From an uncultured Bacteroides sp. (GTDB lineage Bacteria; Bacteroidota; Bacteroidia; Bacteroidales; Bacteroidaceae), in the NCBI RefSeq assembly GCF_963678845.1, contig NZ_OY787464.1, positions 930,001 to 994,000 on the forward strand: 64,000 bases of DNA, read 5' to 3'. The notes beneath the pieces were generated by a model that saw nothing but the letters and a program-made list of their open reading frames with translations, did no database searches and was not told the DNA's origin. Both the position numbers and the translations under genes were made by a program. Below, in pieces: positions 52,927-62,930 of this stretch; positions within the stretch are counted from its first letter, which is position 1; the number at the start of each line of letters is the position of its first letter.

Positions 52927-54243
52927 ATGAAGACAAAACCAGATCTAAACTTTTGGAAACTATGGAACATCAGTTTCGGTTTCTTTGGTGTTCAAATTGC
53001 ATACGCACTTCAAAGCGCAAACATCAGTCGTATATTTTCCACATTGGGCGCCGACCCTCATAACTTAAGTTATTTCTGGATTCTGCCTCCTCTTGCAGGA
53101 ATCATTGTTCAGCCGTTGATAGGCTCTGCCAGTGACAAAACATGGACACGATTTGGCCGCCGAATACCTTATCTCTTCGTTGGTTCTTTAGTTGCCGTTA
53201 TAGTAATGTGTTTGCTACCTAATGCCGGGAGCTTTACAAACTTTATCAATGCAATGGCTTTCGGGCTATTCTCACTGATGTTTCTGGATACTTCAATAAA
53301 TATGGCAATGCAGCCTTTCAAAATGTTGGTGGGAGACCTTGTAAACGAAAAGCAAAAAGGACTAGCCTACTCCATTCAAAGTTTTCTGTGTAACGCCGGA
53401 AGTTTGGTAGGTTATCTTTTCCCATTTATTTTCACATTCTTTGGAATCAGCAACATTGCAAAGAAAGGAATGGTTCCCAATTCTGTTATTTTCTCTTTCT
53501 ATATTGGTGCAGCCATATTAATTCTTTGTGTAATCTATACTACCACTAAGGTAAAAGAGATGCCTCCAAAGGAGTTTGAAGAATTTCACGGTATCACTGC
53601 GGCAGAGAAGAAAGAAAAGACAGACTTCTTTACCTTATTAAAACACGCACCTAAAGTATTTTGGACCGTAGGGTTAGTTCAATTTTTCTCATGGGCTGCT
53701 TTTATGTATATGTGGACCTATACCAATGGTGCAATTGCTGATAATGTATGGGGAACTACAAAGACTGCATCTGCAGAATATCAGGAAGCAGGAAACTGGG
53801 TTGGTGTATTATTTGCAATACAAGCCATCGGTTCTGTATGTTGGGCTGTAGTGCTTCCTTTATTTAAATCCCGTAAATTTGCCTATTCACTTAGTTTGAT
53901 TTTGGGCGGTTTAGGATTTATTTCTACTCTGTTTATGCATAATCAATATCTATTATTTGCATCTTACTTTACTATTGGCTTTGCCTGGGCTGCAATGCTT
54001 GCAATGCCATTTACCATTCTAACAAACTCTATATCAGGAAAGAACATGGGAGCTTATCTGGGATTATTCAACGGAACTATTTGTATACCTCAAATTTGCG
54101 CAGCTCTTATAGGTGGAACTCTTCTACACTTTGTGGGCGGTAAACAAGTAAATATGTTGGTTCTTGCCGGGGCATTTCTAATTGTCGGAGCAACTTGTGT
54201 GTATCTAATCAAAGAGACGGTAGCAGAGCATAAAGAAATTTAA
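52927..54243 (+). CDS. MFS sugar transporter, probably for maltose
   Basis: A 438-residue transporter with about 12 helices, similar to the sucrose/maltose MFS group. It has LNFWKLWNISFGFFGVQIAY at the start, then PLIGSASDKTWTRFGRRIPY (the loop 2-3 motif) and a cytoplasmic loop near 218-240. Its position between a LacI-type regulator and a GH65 phosphorylase gene in a starch locus points to maltose or short maltodextrins as substrate. It may be read through from lacI, since no consensus promoter is visible. Confidence 0.88.
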   Translation: MKTKPDLNFWKLWNISFGFFGVQIAYALQSANISRIFSTLGADPHNLSYFWILPPLAGIIVQPLIGSASDKTWTRFGRRIPYLFVGSLVAVIVMCLLPNAGSFTNFINAMAFGLFSLMFLDTSINMAMQPFKMLVGDLVNEKQKGLAYSIQSFLCNAGSLVGYLFPFIFTFFGISNIAKKGMVPNSVIFSFYIGAAILILCVIYTTTKVKEMPPKEFEEFHGITAAEKKEKTDFFTLLKHAPKVFWTVGLVQFFSWAAFMYMWTYTNGAIADNVWGTTKTASAEYQEAGNWVGVLFAIQAIGSVCWAVVLPLFKSRKFAYSLSLILGGLGFISTLFMHNQYLLFASYFTIGFAWAAMLAMPFTILTNSISGKNMGAYLGLFNGTICIPQICAALIGGTLLHFVGGKQVNMLVLAGAFLIVGATCVYLIKETVAEHKEI

Positions 54244-54431
54244 ACGAAAAATTAGTTTTTTAAGAAATATTCATTTGTTTTTTTATTACCTTGCAGCAGG
54301 TTTTCATCTAAATGAAGGAGAAGAGAGAAAAGTACGGAAAAACATACTTATTATTTTATTTAAAATCCTTTGTTTAGAAACAAAAAGTCTGCAAGGAACT
54401 AACATCACAAAAGTGAGCACGAATAAAAAAG

Positions 54432-56750
54432 ATGAATAGATATCTTAAAATTGATGGCTGGAATATTATTGAAGAAGATTTTCACACTAAGAATCAAAGA
54501 GCTTCTGAAAGTATATTCAGCATAGGCAACGGAAGAATAGGACAACGGGGAAACTTTGAAGAGAACTATACGGGTGATACACTCCAGGGCTCTTATATTG
54601 CGGGCATCTATTTTCAGGACCGCACACGTGTTGGATGGTGGAAAAACGGATATCCCCGTTATTTTTCACGTATGCCTAACGCTCCTTACTGGAGTGGAAT
54701 TAATCTTAGGCTGATAGACGAAGAACTAAACCTTGAAGAATGGGATATAAATAAGTTTGAACGGAAGCTTTTGATGAAAGAAGGCCTTTCTGAACGAACT
54801 TTCACTGTTACTTCACCGAAAGGAAATACTTTACAAATTCATGTAGAGCACTTTTACAGTATAGTTCATTTGGATCTTTGTTTGATAAAATATAGCGTTA
54901 CCTCGGTTAATTATGAAGGAAAAATATCTCTTCTCCCTTACATCAATGGAGATGTTATACACGAGAGTTCCAATTTTAATGAAAAAATGTGGAACATTAT
55001 CCTTGCGGAAACAACACATGAGTATGCGTTATTATGGGCACAGACAAAACGGGAGGATTCTCAGGCATGCTGCGCCACAACTTATCAGCTATTCAAAAAT
55101 AGTAAAGAAATAACCAGTAGACCTATTAGAATAGAAAAAGAAAAGTTTGTGGGTTTTAGCGTGGGAAGCGACGTAAAACCAGGTGAGACTTTGTCTTTGA
55201 TTAAGTACTCTTCCATAGTATCCTCGCTTTATTGTGATAGAAAAGAACTGGTTGAGCAATCTGTTAAAGAAGCTCAGAAAGCAAAAGATACCGGATGGAA
55301 TACTTTGCTGGAAGAACAACAGAATGAATGGAGTAAGATCTGGAATAATATGGATGTACAGATTGAGGGAGATGACGAAGTTCAGCAAGCAATCCGTTTT
55401 AATATCTTTCAGATATATCAAAATTATAAAGGAGACAATCCGAGTCTTAACATAGGTTCAAAAGGATTTACAGGCGAAAAGTACGGAGGAAACACTCAAT
55501 GGAATACTGAACTATGCTGTATTCCTTATTATTTACTTGCAGGTTCAGAGAACTTAGCTATTAATCTACTGCATTACAGGTACAACCATTTACCTAAAGC
55601 AATAGAAAATGCAGAAAAGCTGGGATTCACAAACGGAGCTGCTCTATATCCTATGGTAACTATGGACGGAACTGAGTGCCACAACGAATGGGAAATTACT
55701 TTTGAAGAGATTCATCGCAACGGAATTATAGCACATACCATAGATTTATACACCAATTTTACAGGAAAAACAGACTATGTTGCCAAATATGGGCTGGAAG
55801 TTCTTATTGGAATCTCAAGGTTTTGGAGTCAACGAGTCAGCTTTTCCACACCAAAGCAAAAGTACGTAATATTAGGAGTTACAGGTCCTAATGAATATGA
55901 AAATAATGTAGATAACAACTGGTACACCAATTACAGTTGCATAAAAAATCTAAAATCTACTCTTCATAATCTGGAGCTAGTAGAAAAAAATTATCCGAAT
56001 GATTACCGAAGAGTTCTGAAAAAAACTAATTTCCAATTGGCAGAAATAGAGAGATGGAAAGATATTCTTGAGAATATGTATTTACCTGTAGACAAAGAAA
56101 CCGGAATCTTTGTTCAGCAGGATGGATATATGGATAAAGAACTAAATGTAGTTACAGATATCAATCCATCAGAACGTCCCATTAGCCAGCACTGGTCATG
56201 GGATAGAATTCTGCGCTCGTGCTTCATTAAACAAAGTGATGTACTTCTGGGTATTTACCTCTATCGAAATGACTTTGATCTGGAAACGGTAAAAAAGAAC
56301 TTTTTGTTTTATGAGCCCCGTACACTACACGAGTCATCCCTCTCCTATTTCGTACATGCTATTCTTGCTGCCCGTATCGGAGAAATTGATAAAGCTTACG
56401 ACTTATATCTAAAAGCTACCCGATTGGATTTGGATGACTATAATAATGACTTAAAAGAAGGACTCCATATAACCAGTATGCCCGGAAGCTGGTTAGCATT
56501 GGTTGATGGTTTTGCGGGAATGAAACTAAAAAACGGGAAAGTATCCTTTGAACCCCTTATCCCAAAAAAATGGAAATCATATACCTTTAAAGTAAAATTC
56601 AACGGATACTTTTTACTTATAAAAATCAGTCAGAAAGAGATGAGTGTCACCAATCTGATAAAAACAGATGTCTGCATTCAGGTGTATAATAAAAGCTATT
56701 CAATTAAGGCTAATACATATTTAATAATCCCTATTAATTGTATTGAATAA
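54432..56750 (+). CDS. GH65 family glycoside phosphorylase (maltose-phosphorylase-like)
   Basis: A 772-residue cytoplasmic protein of GH65, without a signal peptide. The N-terminal beta-sandwich domain (about 1-270) has SESIFSIGNGRIGQRGNFEE. The (alpha/alpha)6 barrel carries GFTGEKYGGNTQWNTELCCI and the catalytic acid region DGTECHNEWEITFEEIHRNG, with the general acid Glu in HNEWE. GH65 members phosphorolyse maltose, kojibiose or trehalose to glucose and beta-glucose 1-phosphate. The starch context favours maltose. No beta-phosphoglucomutase gene is present in the window. It starts 188 bases after the transporter gene, a gap with only a weak -7 element (ATCCTTTG, 54365-54372). Confidence 0.9.
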   Translation: MNRYLKIDGWNIIEEDFHTKNQRASESIFSIGNGRIGQRGNFEENYTGDTLQGSYIAGIYFQDRTRVGWWKNGYPRYFSRMPNAPYWSGINLRLIDEELNLEEWDINKFERKLLMKEGLSERTFTVTSPKGNTLQIHVEHFYSIVHLDLCLIKYSVTSVNYEGKISLLPYINGDVIHESSNFNEKMWNIILAETTHEYALLWAQTKREDSQACCATTYQLFKNSKEITSRPIRIEKEKFVGFSVGSDVKPGETLSLIKYSSIVSSLYCDRKELVEQSVKEAQKAKDTGWNTLLEEQQNEWSKIWNNMDVQIEGDDEVQQAIRFNIFQIYQNYKGDNPSLNIGSKGFTGEKYGGNTQWNTELCCIPYYLLAGSENLAINLLHYRYNHLPKAIENAEKLGFTNGAALYPMVTMDGTECHNEWEITFEEIHRNGIIAHTIDLYTNFTGKTDYVAKYGLEVLIGISRFWSQRVSFSTPKQKYVILGVTGPNEYENNVDNNWYTNYSCIKNLKSTLHNLELVEKNYPNDYRRVLKKTNFQLAEIERWKDILENMYLPVDKETGIFVQQDGYMDKELNVVTDINPSERPISQHWSWDRILRSCFIKQSDVLLGIYLYRNDFDLETVKKNFLFYEPRTLHESSLSYFVHAILAARIGEIDKAYDLYLKATRLDLDDYNNDLKEGLHITSMPGSWLALVDGFAGMKLKNGKVSFEPLIPKKWKSYTFKVKFNGYFLLIKISQKEMSVTNLIKTDVCIQVYNKSYSIKANTYLIIPINCIE

Positions 56751-56813
56751 TAAAAAAAGGTCCATTTAAATGAACGTGCCTAACAAATACCTCTTGTGAA
56801 TTGTTTTTTGTTG

Positions 56814-56821
56814 TATATTTG
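56814..56821 (+). promoter_or_regulatory. -7 element of the porin gene
   Basis: TATATTTG ends 9 bases before the ATG at 56831; TTG at 56794-56796 is 17 bases upstream, slightly short of the usual 19. It places the start at 56831 rather than at the earlier in-frame ATG. Confidence 0.55.
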
Positions 56822-56830
56822 CGCCTAATT

Positions 56831-58915
56831 ATGAAAAGGATATTTATAATATACATATTTTTAGTGACAATCACTCAGGTATCAATTCATGCCCAGAGTA
56901 CAATGTCCAGATCCACGAGCAGCATGAATCGTGGAGACATGTCTAGTAGAACAAACCAGCAATCCGGAAGTGACAGTACAAAAGTTAATACTTCGTCTAT
57001 TGACCCAAAGCTCTATATGTGGAATATAGATGAGCGACTTGGAAATATACAAATTATTCCTGCTGATACAGTTTCTAACCAGTTTCAGAACTCTAATCTT
57101 GTAGAAGGAGTAACGGGTCACAATAATTATCTGGGTAATTTAGGCTCGCCTTCAATGTCCAGAATATATTTTGACCGCCCGGAATATTCACAATTTCTGT
57201 TTACCGATCCATATTCCAGTTTTTTTGTACAACCGCAGAACTTTAATTTTTCCAATTCACACCTGCCATATACTAATCTCACATATTATAAAGCCGGTTC
57301 AAAAGTAGATGGCGAAGAACGCTTTAAAAGCTACTTCTCAGTAAATGTAAACAAGCGTCTCGCTGTTGGTTTCAATATTGATTATCTATATGGACGCGGA
57401 TTTTATTCTGATCAGTCAACTGCTCATTTTAATGGATCGCTTTTTGGTAGTTATTTAGGCGAAAATTACCAGGCTCATATACTATATAACAGTTTCTATC
57501 TGAAGATGATTGAGAACGGTGGAATTACTGACGACCGCTATATAACTGATCCATTGGCAATGAGTGAAGGGAAAAGACAATATGAACCGGCCAATATTCC
57601 GGTTAACTTCTCGGATACGTGGAATAAGAGCCATGATTCTTATCTATTCCTTACTCACCGCTACAATCTGGGATTCAGGAGAGAGAAAGTTAAGATTGCC
57701 AAAGAACCGGAAAAAGGGAAGAAAAAAGGAAAAGAACTTGGAAAAGATCAAGAGAAGCCGCAAGAAAAAGAAATGGAATTTGTTCCCGTTACAAGTTTTA
57801 TTCACACCTTAAAAGTTGAAAGAGCGCGCAAAAGTTACGTTTCAAACACTGAAAAAAAAGACTTTTACGATAACACATATATTAATAAAAACAGTCTGAC
57901 TTCCAATGACTCTACCAGCTATCTTTCTATTAAGAACACATTTGGAATAGCACTATTGGAAGGATTTAATAAATATGCACAAGCTGGGCTCACTGGTTTT
58001 ATATCACACGAGCTTCGCCAATACAATTTAATGAATAAGGACTCTGTCTCTGTAGATAAATATACTGAGAATGAAGTTTATGTAGGAGGTGAATTGTCTC
58101 GAAAGAATGGCAATCTTCTTCATTATTCAGCTACAGGAGAAGTGGGTATGCTAAAACAAAGCATCGGCCAATTCAGGTTAAAAGGAAATTTGGACCTAAA
58201 TTTTCGTCTTCTGAAAGACACAGTAACCTTAGTTGCACGGGGAAATATAAGCAACACATTACCTTCTTTCTATATGCGTCATTATCACTCAAACCATTTC
58301 TATTGGGACAATGATAATTTTTCAAAAGAGTTCAGAACCAAAGTAGAAGGAGAATTATCTATAAAAAGACTTGGAACCAAATTTAAAGTTGGAGTTGAGA
58401 ATGTGAAAAATTACACCTATTTTGACAGTACAGCAGTAGCAAATCAGTTTAATGACAATATACAAATATTGGGAGCAACCTTGAGTCAGAATTTCAAGGC
58501 CGGTAATTTACATCTTGACAATGAAATTACTTATCAAAAGTCAAGCAACAGCACTATAATTCCACTTCCAGAACTATCGCTTTACCATAATCTTTATGTG
58601 GAAACAAAGTTATCAAAGAAGGTTCTCAGCTTGCAACTTGGAGTAGATGTTCGCTATTTCACCAAATATTATGCGCCAGCCTATACTCCTGCCATTGGAA
58701 ATTTCAATCTACAGAATGCTGGAGATAAAATTGAAATCGGAGGATATCCAATCGTGAACTTGTATGCCAATCTTCATTTAAAACGCACAAGATTCTTTAT
58801 TATGTATTATCACGTGAATCAAAGCTCTGGTGGATCAAATTCATTCTATGTACCTCATTATCCAATCAATCCTCGTATGATGAAAATTGGTATTTCCTGG
58901 AACTTCTACGATTAA
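56831..58915 (+). CDS. Putative outer-membrane porin (Porin_10-like)
   Basis: A 694-residue protein with a signal peptide (MKRIFIIYIFLVTITQVSIH, cleaved after AQ) and a low-complexity Ser/Thr/Arg stretch at about 25-60. The domain resembles the Porin_10 'putative porin' family of Bacteroidetes: MWNIDERLGNIQIIPADTVS, LTDP-like turns and long aromatic strands ending in WNFYD. A charged lysine/glutamate-rich insert near 292-320 (EPEKGKKKGKELGKDQEKPQ) is probably a surface or periplasmic loop. Its stop is 4 bases before the next start, so it is cotranscribed with the binding-protein gene. Confidence 0.85.
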   Translation: MKRIFIIYIFLVTITQVSIHAQSTMSRSTSSMNRGDMSSRTNQQSGSDSTKVNTSSIDPKLYMWNIDERLGNIQIIPADTVSNQFQNSNLVEGVTGHNNYLGNLGSPSMSRIYFDRPEYSQFLFTDPYSSFFVQPQNFNFSNSHLPYTNLTYYKAGSKVDGEERFKSYFSVNVNKRLAVGFNIDYLYGRGFYSDQSTAHFNGSLFGSYLGENYQAHILYNSFYLKMIENGGITDDRYITDPLAMSEGKRQYEPANIPVNFSDTWNKSHDSYLFLTHRYNLGFRREKVKIAKEPEKGKKKGKELGKDQEKPQEKEMEFVPVTSFIHTLKVERARKSYVSNTEKKDFYDNTYINKNSLTSNDSTSYLSIKNTFGIALLEGFNKYAQAGLTGFISHELRQYNLMNKDSVSVDKYTENEVYVGGELSRKNGNLLHYSATGEVGMLKQSIGQFRLKGNLDLNFRLLKDTVTLVARGNISNTLPSFYMRHYHSNHFYWDNDNFSKEFRTKVEGELSIKRLGTKFKVGVENVKNYTYFDSTAVANQFNDNIQILGATLSQNFKAGNLHLDNEITYQKSSNSTIIPLPELSLYHNLYVETKLSKKVLSLQLGVDVRYFTKYYAPAYTPAIGNFNLQNAGDKIEIGGYPIVNLYANLHLKRTRFFIMYYHVNQSSGGSNSFYVPHYPINPRMMKIGISWNFYD

Positions 58916-58919
58916 TAGT

Positions 58920-59732
58920 ATGAAACCGGAAGGATACATCAAATATTTAATTCTGGGGGTAATATCTACATTTATTATCTTTTATTTTACAGAAAAAGAT
59001 TCCTCAAAAGGAAAGCCAAGAGATTATGCAGAGATTAAGAAATCGGGAATACTACGGGTTGTAACCGAATATAATTCATTGAGCTATTATGTAGACGGAG
59101 ATACTATATCCGGATTTCAATATGAGCTGGCAAAGGCTTTCGCCAAAGCAGAAGGATTACGTTTAAAGATTGTACCTGAAATGAGTTTTGATAAACGTTT
59201 AGAAGGTCTTTCTAAAGGAAGTTATGACATTATTGCTTACGATATGCTGGTAACCAGTGAACTTAAGGATTCCATTTTACTAACATCGCCTATCCACCTG
59301 AATAAGCAAGTGTTGGTTCAAAGAAAAGCAGGCAACAATAGCATATACATCAAAAGTCAATTAGACCTTGCACATAAAATTCTTCATGTAGTAAAAGGCT
59401 CACCCTCTATCCTTCGTATCCGTAACCTAAGCAATGAAATAGGAGACCCAATTTATATTAAAGAAGTAGAGAAATACGGATCAGAACAACTTATGGCTAT
59501 GGTTGCCCACGGAGATATTAATTATGCCGTCTGCGACGAAAGTATAGCTTTGGCTTCTATAGACTCTTTCCCTCAGCTAGATATCCATACCGATATCAGT
59601 TTTACTCAATTCTATTCGTGGGGGGTAAGCAAACAGTCTCCAATATTAATTGATAGTCTTAACTCTTGGATTAAAACATTCACCAAGAGCAAAGAATATC
59701 AACGTATCTATAAGAAATATTATAAAGGCTGA
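58920..59732 (+). CDS. Membrane-anchored SBP_bac_3 solute-binding protein
   Basis: A 270-residue protein with an N-terminal helix (YIKYLILGVISTFIIFYFTE) and a type 3 solute-binding domain (SGILRVVTEYNSLSYYVDGD, then GFQYELAKAFAKAEGLRLKI). This is the binding half found in MltF lytic transglycosylases and amino-acid ABC systems, but there is no transglycosylase domain and no ABC genes nearby. The ATG at 58920 is preferred, as the longer frame overlaps the porin gene. Its 3' end overlaps the converging gene by 13 bases. Confidence 0.8.
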   Translation: MKPEGYIKYLILGVISTFIIFYFTEKDSSKGKPRDYAEIKKSGILRVVTEYNSLSYYVDGDTISGFQYELAKAFAKAEGLRLKIVPEMSFDKRLEGLSKGSYDIIAYDMLVTSELKDSILLTSPIHLNKQVLVQRKAGNNSIYIKSQLDLAHKILHVVKGSPSILRIRNLSNEIGDPIYIKEVEKYGSEQLMAMVAHGDINYAVCDESIALASIDSFPQLDIHTDISFTQFYSWGVSKQSPILIDSLNSWIKTFTKSKEYQRIYKKYYKG

Positions 59733-60625
59733 TTTAATTCATTTTCTTCTTCTACCCTTTTTTGTGTAGCGCTAAAATACTGGAACATCATTGATACCGA
59801 CGGAAGCAGTTGTGCCAGATAAGTTATAAAATAAGCAATTACACACAATACAAACATTAATGCACTAAAGTAGCCTGGTAATGTTGAAGTATTACCATCA
59901 AGAATAGAGCTATATGAAAGAGATTGAACAAATGAACCAACTCCCCAGGGAGTGAAAGCAATCGCCTGAATAATTAGAGCGAAGATACCTGCCAGAATTA
60001 AAAGAAAGAATGTTCCTGCCCAATTGGGAATGCCTAACTTAAACCCCTTCTTTACTGCTGCCATTACTTTAATGTCCTCAAACAAATAAATTTCCTGAGC
60101 ATAAGTAAAAGGAATCATTATGAAGAAAAGCAAAGGAACGGTTAAAATCAATGTCCAACGAGAAAGGAACAATAAAGCTGCAAACAGGGCAAAATAAACG
60201 ATAATGAGACCCAGCAACACCAGATTTACTATAAAAAATCTTTTAGAATTAAGTACTATTTTACTTTTTATATCCTTGAATGAAAGTCGGGAAATAGATT
60301 CCCGCAATGGATATTCCTTCACTAAAGTGTAAATAATCCCTTTAAAAAGGATGTTTCCTATAGCACAAATCAAGGCAATCACAAATATAAGAACTAAGTA
60401 TTTTTTTATTTCCGGAGTGATTGATTTTACCTGATGAACTTGCATTGCCAGATTGCTGAACATGGTATATAATAGCGAAACAAGAACAGCTAATGGTAAT
60501 AAGACAAAAGAGCTTAATTTTACCAGGACTTTCAAATTGTTCTCAATAAAATCGAAAGCAGCTGAGAAACGCCCGGCAAGACTACGGGACTTAAAGAATA
60601 TAATCTTTGAAGTTTGATTTTCCAT
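59720..60625 (-). CDS. Multi-helix membrane protein of unknown function
   Basis: A 301-residue integral membrane protein with about six helices (for example FVLLPLAVLVSLLYTMF, YLVLIFVIALICAIGNILFK, LIIVYFALFAALLFLSRW and FFLLILAGIFALIIQAIAF). I do not recognise a characterised family; such proteins are common and unannotated in Bacteroides. It is a single-gene unit, converging with the binding-protein gene and overlapping its end by 13 bases. Confidence 0.75.
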   Translation of the reverse strand: MENQTSKIIFFKSRSLAGRFSAAFDFIENNLKVLVKLSSFVLLPLAVLVSLLYTMFSNLAMQVHQVKSITPEIKKYLVLIFVIALICAIGNILFKGIIYTLVKEYPLRESISRLSFKDIKSKIVLNSKRFFIVNLVLLGLIIVYFALFAALLFLSRWTLILTVPLLFFIMIPFTYAQEIYLFEDIKVMAAVKKGFKLGIPNWAGTFFLLILAGIFALIIQAIAFTPWGVGSFVQSLSYSSILDGNTSTLPGYFSALMFVLCVIAYFITYLAQLLPSVSMMFQYFSATQKRVEEENELNQPL

Positions 60626-60687
60626 TTTTATAGAGTAATTTTATCAGTTTATTCATATTTTGTAATGACAAAAGTAATTAAAAACAA

Positions 60688-60695
60688 TATATTTG
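60688..60695 (+). promoter_or_regulatory. -7 element of the oxidoreductase gene
   Basis: TATATTTG, a consensus -7 element, lies 54 bases before the ATG at 60750. No clear -33 element is seen. Confidence 0.5.
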
Positions 60696-60749
60696 CAATC
60701 CGATTAACTGTTATTTTTGTTATAAGATAAATAAAGAGGATTAAGAGAA

Positions 60750-61724
60750 ATGATTAAATGGGGATTTATTGGTTGTGGAAACGTGACCGAAAAGAAAAGT
60801 GGACCTGCTTTTAAAAAAATAGAAGGTTCTTCTGTTGTTGCGGTAATGAGCCGTGACGCAGAAAAAGCTAAGAACTATGCAGAGAAAAGAGACATAAAAA
60901 AATGGTATACTGATGCATTGGAATTAATTGAGGATCCAGAAGTCAATGCTGTATATATTGCTACCCCACCCTCTTCTCATGCCACTTACGCTATTATGTC
61001 TATGAAAGCAGGCAAGCCTGTTTATATAGAAAAACCAATGGCTAGCAGTTATGAGGAATGCACCCGCATTAACCGGATTTCACAAGAGACTGGAGTGCCC
61101 TGTTTTGTAGCTTACTACCGTCGTTATTTACCTTATTTTATTAAAGTAAAAGAACTTATTGAGCAAGGAGCTATTGGAAATGTAATAAATGTTCAGATTC
61201 GTTTTGCGCAGCCTCCTTATGATCTTGATTATAATAAAGAAAACCTTCCATGGCGCGTTCAGCCTGATATAGCAGGTGGAGGATATTTCTATGATCTTGC
61301 TTCTCACCAGTTAGATATTCTGCAAGACATATTTGGCTGTATACTTGAGGCAGAAGGATTTAAAAGTAACCGTGCAGGATTATACAAAGCAGAAGATACT
61401 GTAAGTGCCTGTTTTCAGTTCGATTCAGGATTAGTAGGTTCCGGCTCATGGTGCTTTGTTGCTCACAGCTCGGCTAAAGAAGACCGAATTGAGGTAATTG
61501 GAGATAAAGGAATGATTTGTTTTTCAACATTCACGTTCGATCCTATTGCAATTCACACAGAAAAAGGGCGTGAAGAATTTGAAGTTGAGAATCCTGAACA
61601 TATACAGTTCAATCTAATTGAATCTGTAATTCATCACCTGCAAGGAAAATCCATATGCACTTGTGACGGCATTAGCGCTACCCCAACTAATTGGGTTATG
61701 GATAAAATTCTTGGTAAGATTTAA
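60750..61724 (+). CDS. Gfo/Idh/MocA family oxidoreductase
   Basis: A 324-residue NAD(P)-dependent sugar or cyclitol dehydrogenase. The Rossmann fold begins KWGFIGCGNVTEKKSGPAFK. The catalytic Lys motif is YIEKPMASSYEEC, and the C-terminal half has the YDLASHQLDILQDIFG substrate-site segment. The substrate is unknown. It is probably cotranscribed with the DUF4421 gene 23 bases downstream. Confidence 0.92.
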   Translation: MIKWGFIGCGNVTEKKSGPAFKKIEGSSVVAVMSRDAEKAKNYAEKRDIKKWYTDALELIEDPEVNAVYIATPPSSHATYAIMSMKAGKPVYIEKPMASSYEECTRINRISQETGVPCFVAYYRRYLPYFIKVKELIEQGAIGNVINVQIRFAQPPYDLDYNKENLPWRVQPDIAGGGYFYDLASHQLDILQDIFGCILEAEGFKSNRAGLYKAEDTVSACFQFDSGLVGSGSWCFVAHSSAKEDRIEVIGDKGMICFSTFTFDPIAIHTEKGREEFEVENPEHIQFNLIESVIHHLQGKSICTCDGISATPTNWVMDKILGKI

Positions 61725-61747
61725 TATATAAAACTACACTATTCTTA

Positions 61748-62836
61748 ATGAAAAGATTGCTTACTTTCTTTTGTATACTAACTCTTCCTGCAATATTCTT
61801 GTTGGCACAAAACGAGAAAACTAGCTTTTTACAAAAAGGAAAAGAATTGCGAGAGAAAGCAAAAGAGAACGTAAACATAATAGGGCATAAAATAAACGAA
61901 ATAGATACCAACTATGTGGAGCCAAATAAATATAACTTCGCATTTATGCTGGAAAATAGCAGTTGGTATGAATATTATCGTCTCAGCAGTAATGAAAACG
62001 CCCCTCAACGACTCACTATTGCGCCAAATATGAGCTATAAACTTGGGGCATATTTCGGATGGAAATGGATTTTTCTGGGTTGGTCTATTGATTTAAAAGA
62101 CGTGTTTGGCAATGACAAGTCATCAAAAAAGAAAACAGAATTTGGATTAAGCCTTTACAGTTCCATGGTGGGAGGAGATATCTACTACAGAAAAAGCGGT
62201 AATAACTTTAAGCTACGCAGTACAAGTGGAATATTCAAAAATGGTGAGATTCCGGAATACAATAAAAATATTGATGGTTTTTCGGTTGATATAAAAGGTG
62301 TAAATGCTTACTGGGTGTTTAATCATAAGAAGTTTTCCTATCCAGCGGCCTACAGTCAGTCGAGCAACCAGCGACGTAGTGCAGGATCTTTCATTGCAGG
62401 ATTTTCTTATTCGCAGCACTGGATCCATTTTGACAGAAATCAATTGCCGGCACCAGTACTAGAAAAGTTAAGTGACGCATTGAAGTTTAATGAAATCAAT
62501 TATTCCGATTACAGCATAAATTTTGGTTATGCCTATAACTGGGTGTTTGCTAAAAACTGCCTGGCTAACCTCTCTTTGTCTCCTGCGGTGGCTTATAAAA
62601 AATCAAAAGTAGACTCAGAAGAGAGACGTTATCCAACGCTACAAGACATAAACTTAGATCTTATAACCCGAGCTGGCATTGTTTACAATGATTCTAAATA
62701 TTTTGTGGGCGCATCACTAGTGATGCATACTTATGATTACCGTTCTAAAAATTTCTATTTGAATAATAGTTTTGGAACCATTAGGGTTTATGCCGGTTTC
62801 AACTTTTCAAAGAAGAAACAATATCGAGGAAAGTAA
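61748..62836 (+). CDS. DUF4421 outer-membrane protein
   Basis: A 362-residue exported protein with a signal peptide (MKRLLTFFCILTLPAIFLLA, cleaved after AQ). It matches the DUF4421 pattern: EIDTNYVEPNKYNFAFMLEN, then NMSYKLGAYFGWKWIFLGWS and repeated amphipathic strands ending in YAGFNFSKKK. It is predicted to form an outer-membrane barrel; no function is known for the family. Confidence 0.85.
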   Translation: MKRLLTFFCILTLPAIFLLAQNEKTSFLQKGKELREKAKENVNIIGHKINEIDTNYVEPNKYNFAFMLENSSWYEYYRLSSNENAPQRLTIAPNMSYKLGAYFGWKWIFLGWSIDLKDVFGNDKSSKKKTEFGLSLYSSMVGGDIYYRKSGNNFKLRSTSGIFKNGEIPEYNKNIDGFSVDIKGVNAYWVFNHKKFSYPAAYSQSSNQRRSAGSFIAGFSYSQHWIHFDRNQLPAPVLEKLSDALKFNEINYSDYSINFGYAYNWVFAKNCLANLSLSPAVAYKKSKVDSEERRYPTLQDINLDLITRAGIVYNDSKYFVGASLVMHTYDYRSKNFYLNNSFGTIRVYAGFNFSKKKQYRGK

Positions 62837-62930
62837 TGAATAAAAAGTGGTTTAAGCCTTCATATATTGAGAGACTGATGTGATTTTTGGCGAGCATTAT
62901 CTACTAATACTTCTGAAAAAATAGATTATA

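Noticed and set aside
54293..54304. A LacI-type operator upstream of the GH65 gene
   Set aside because: The best candidate near 54293 matches about half of the palindrome positions, no better than chance.
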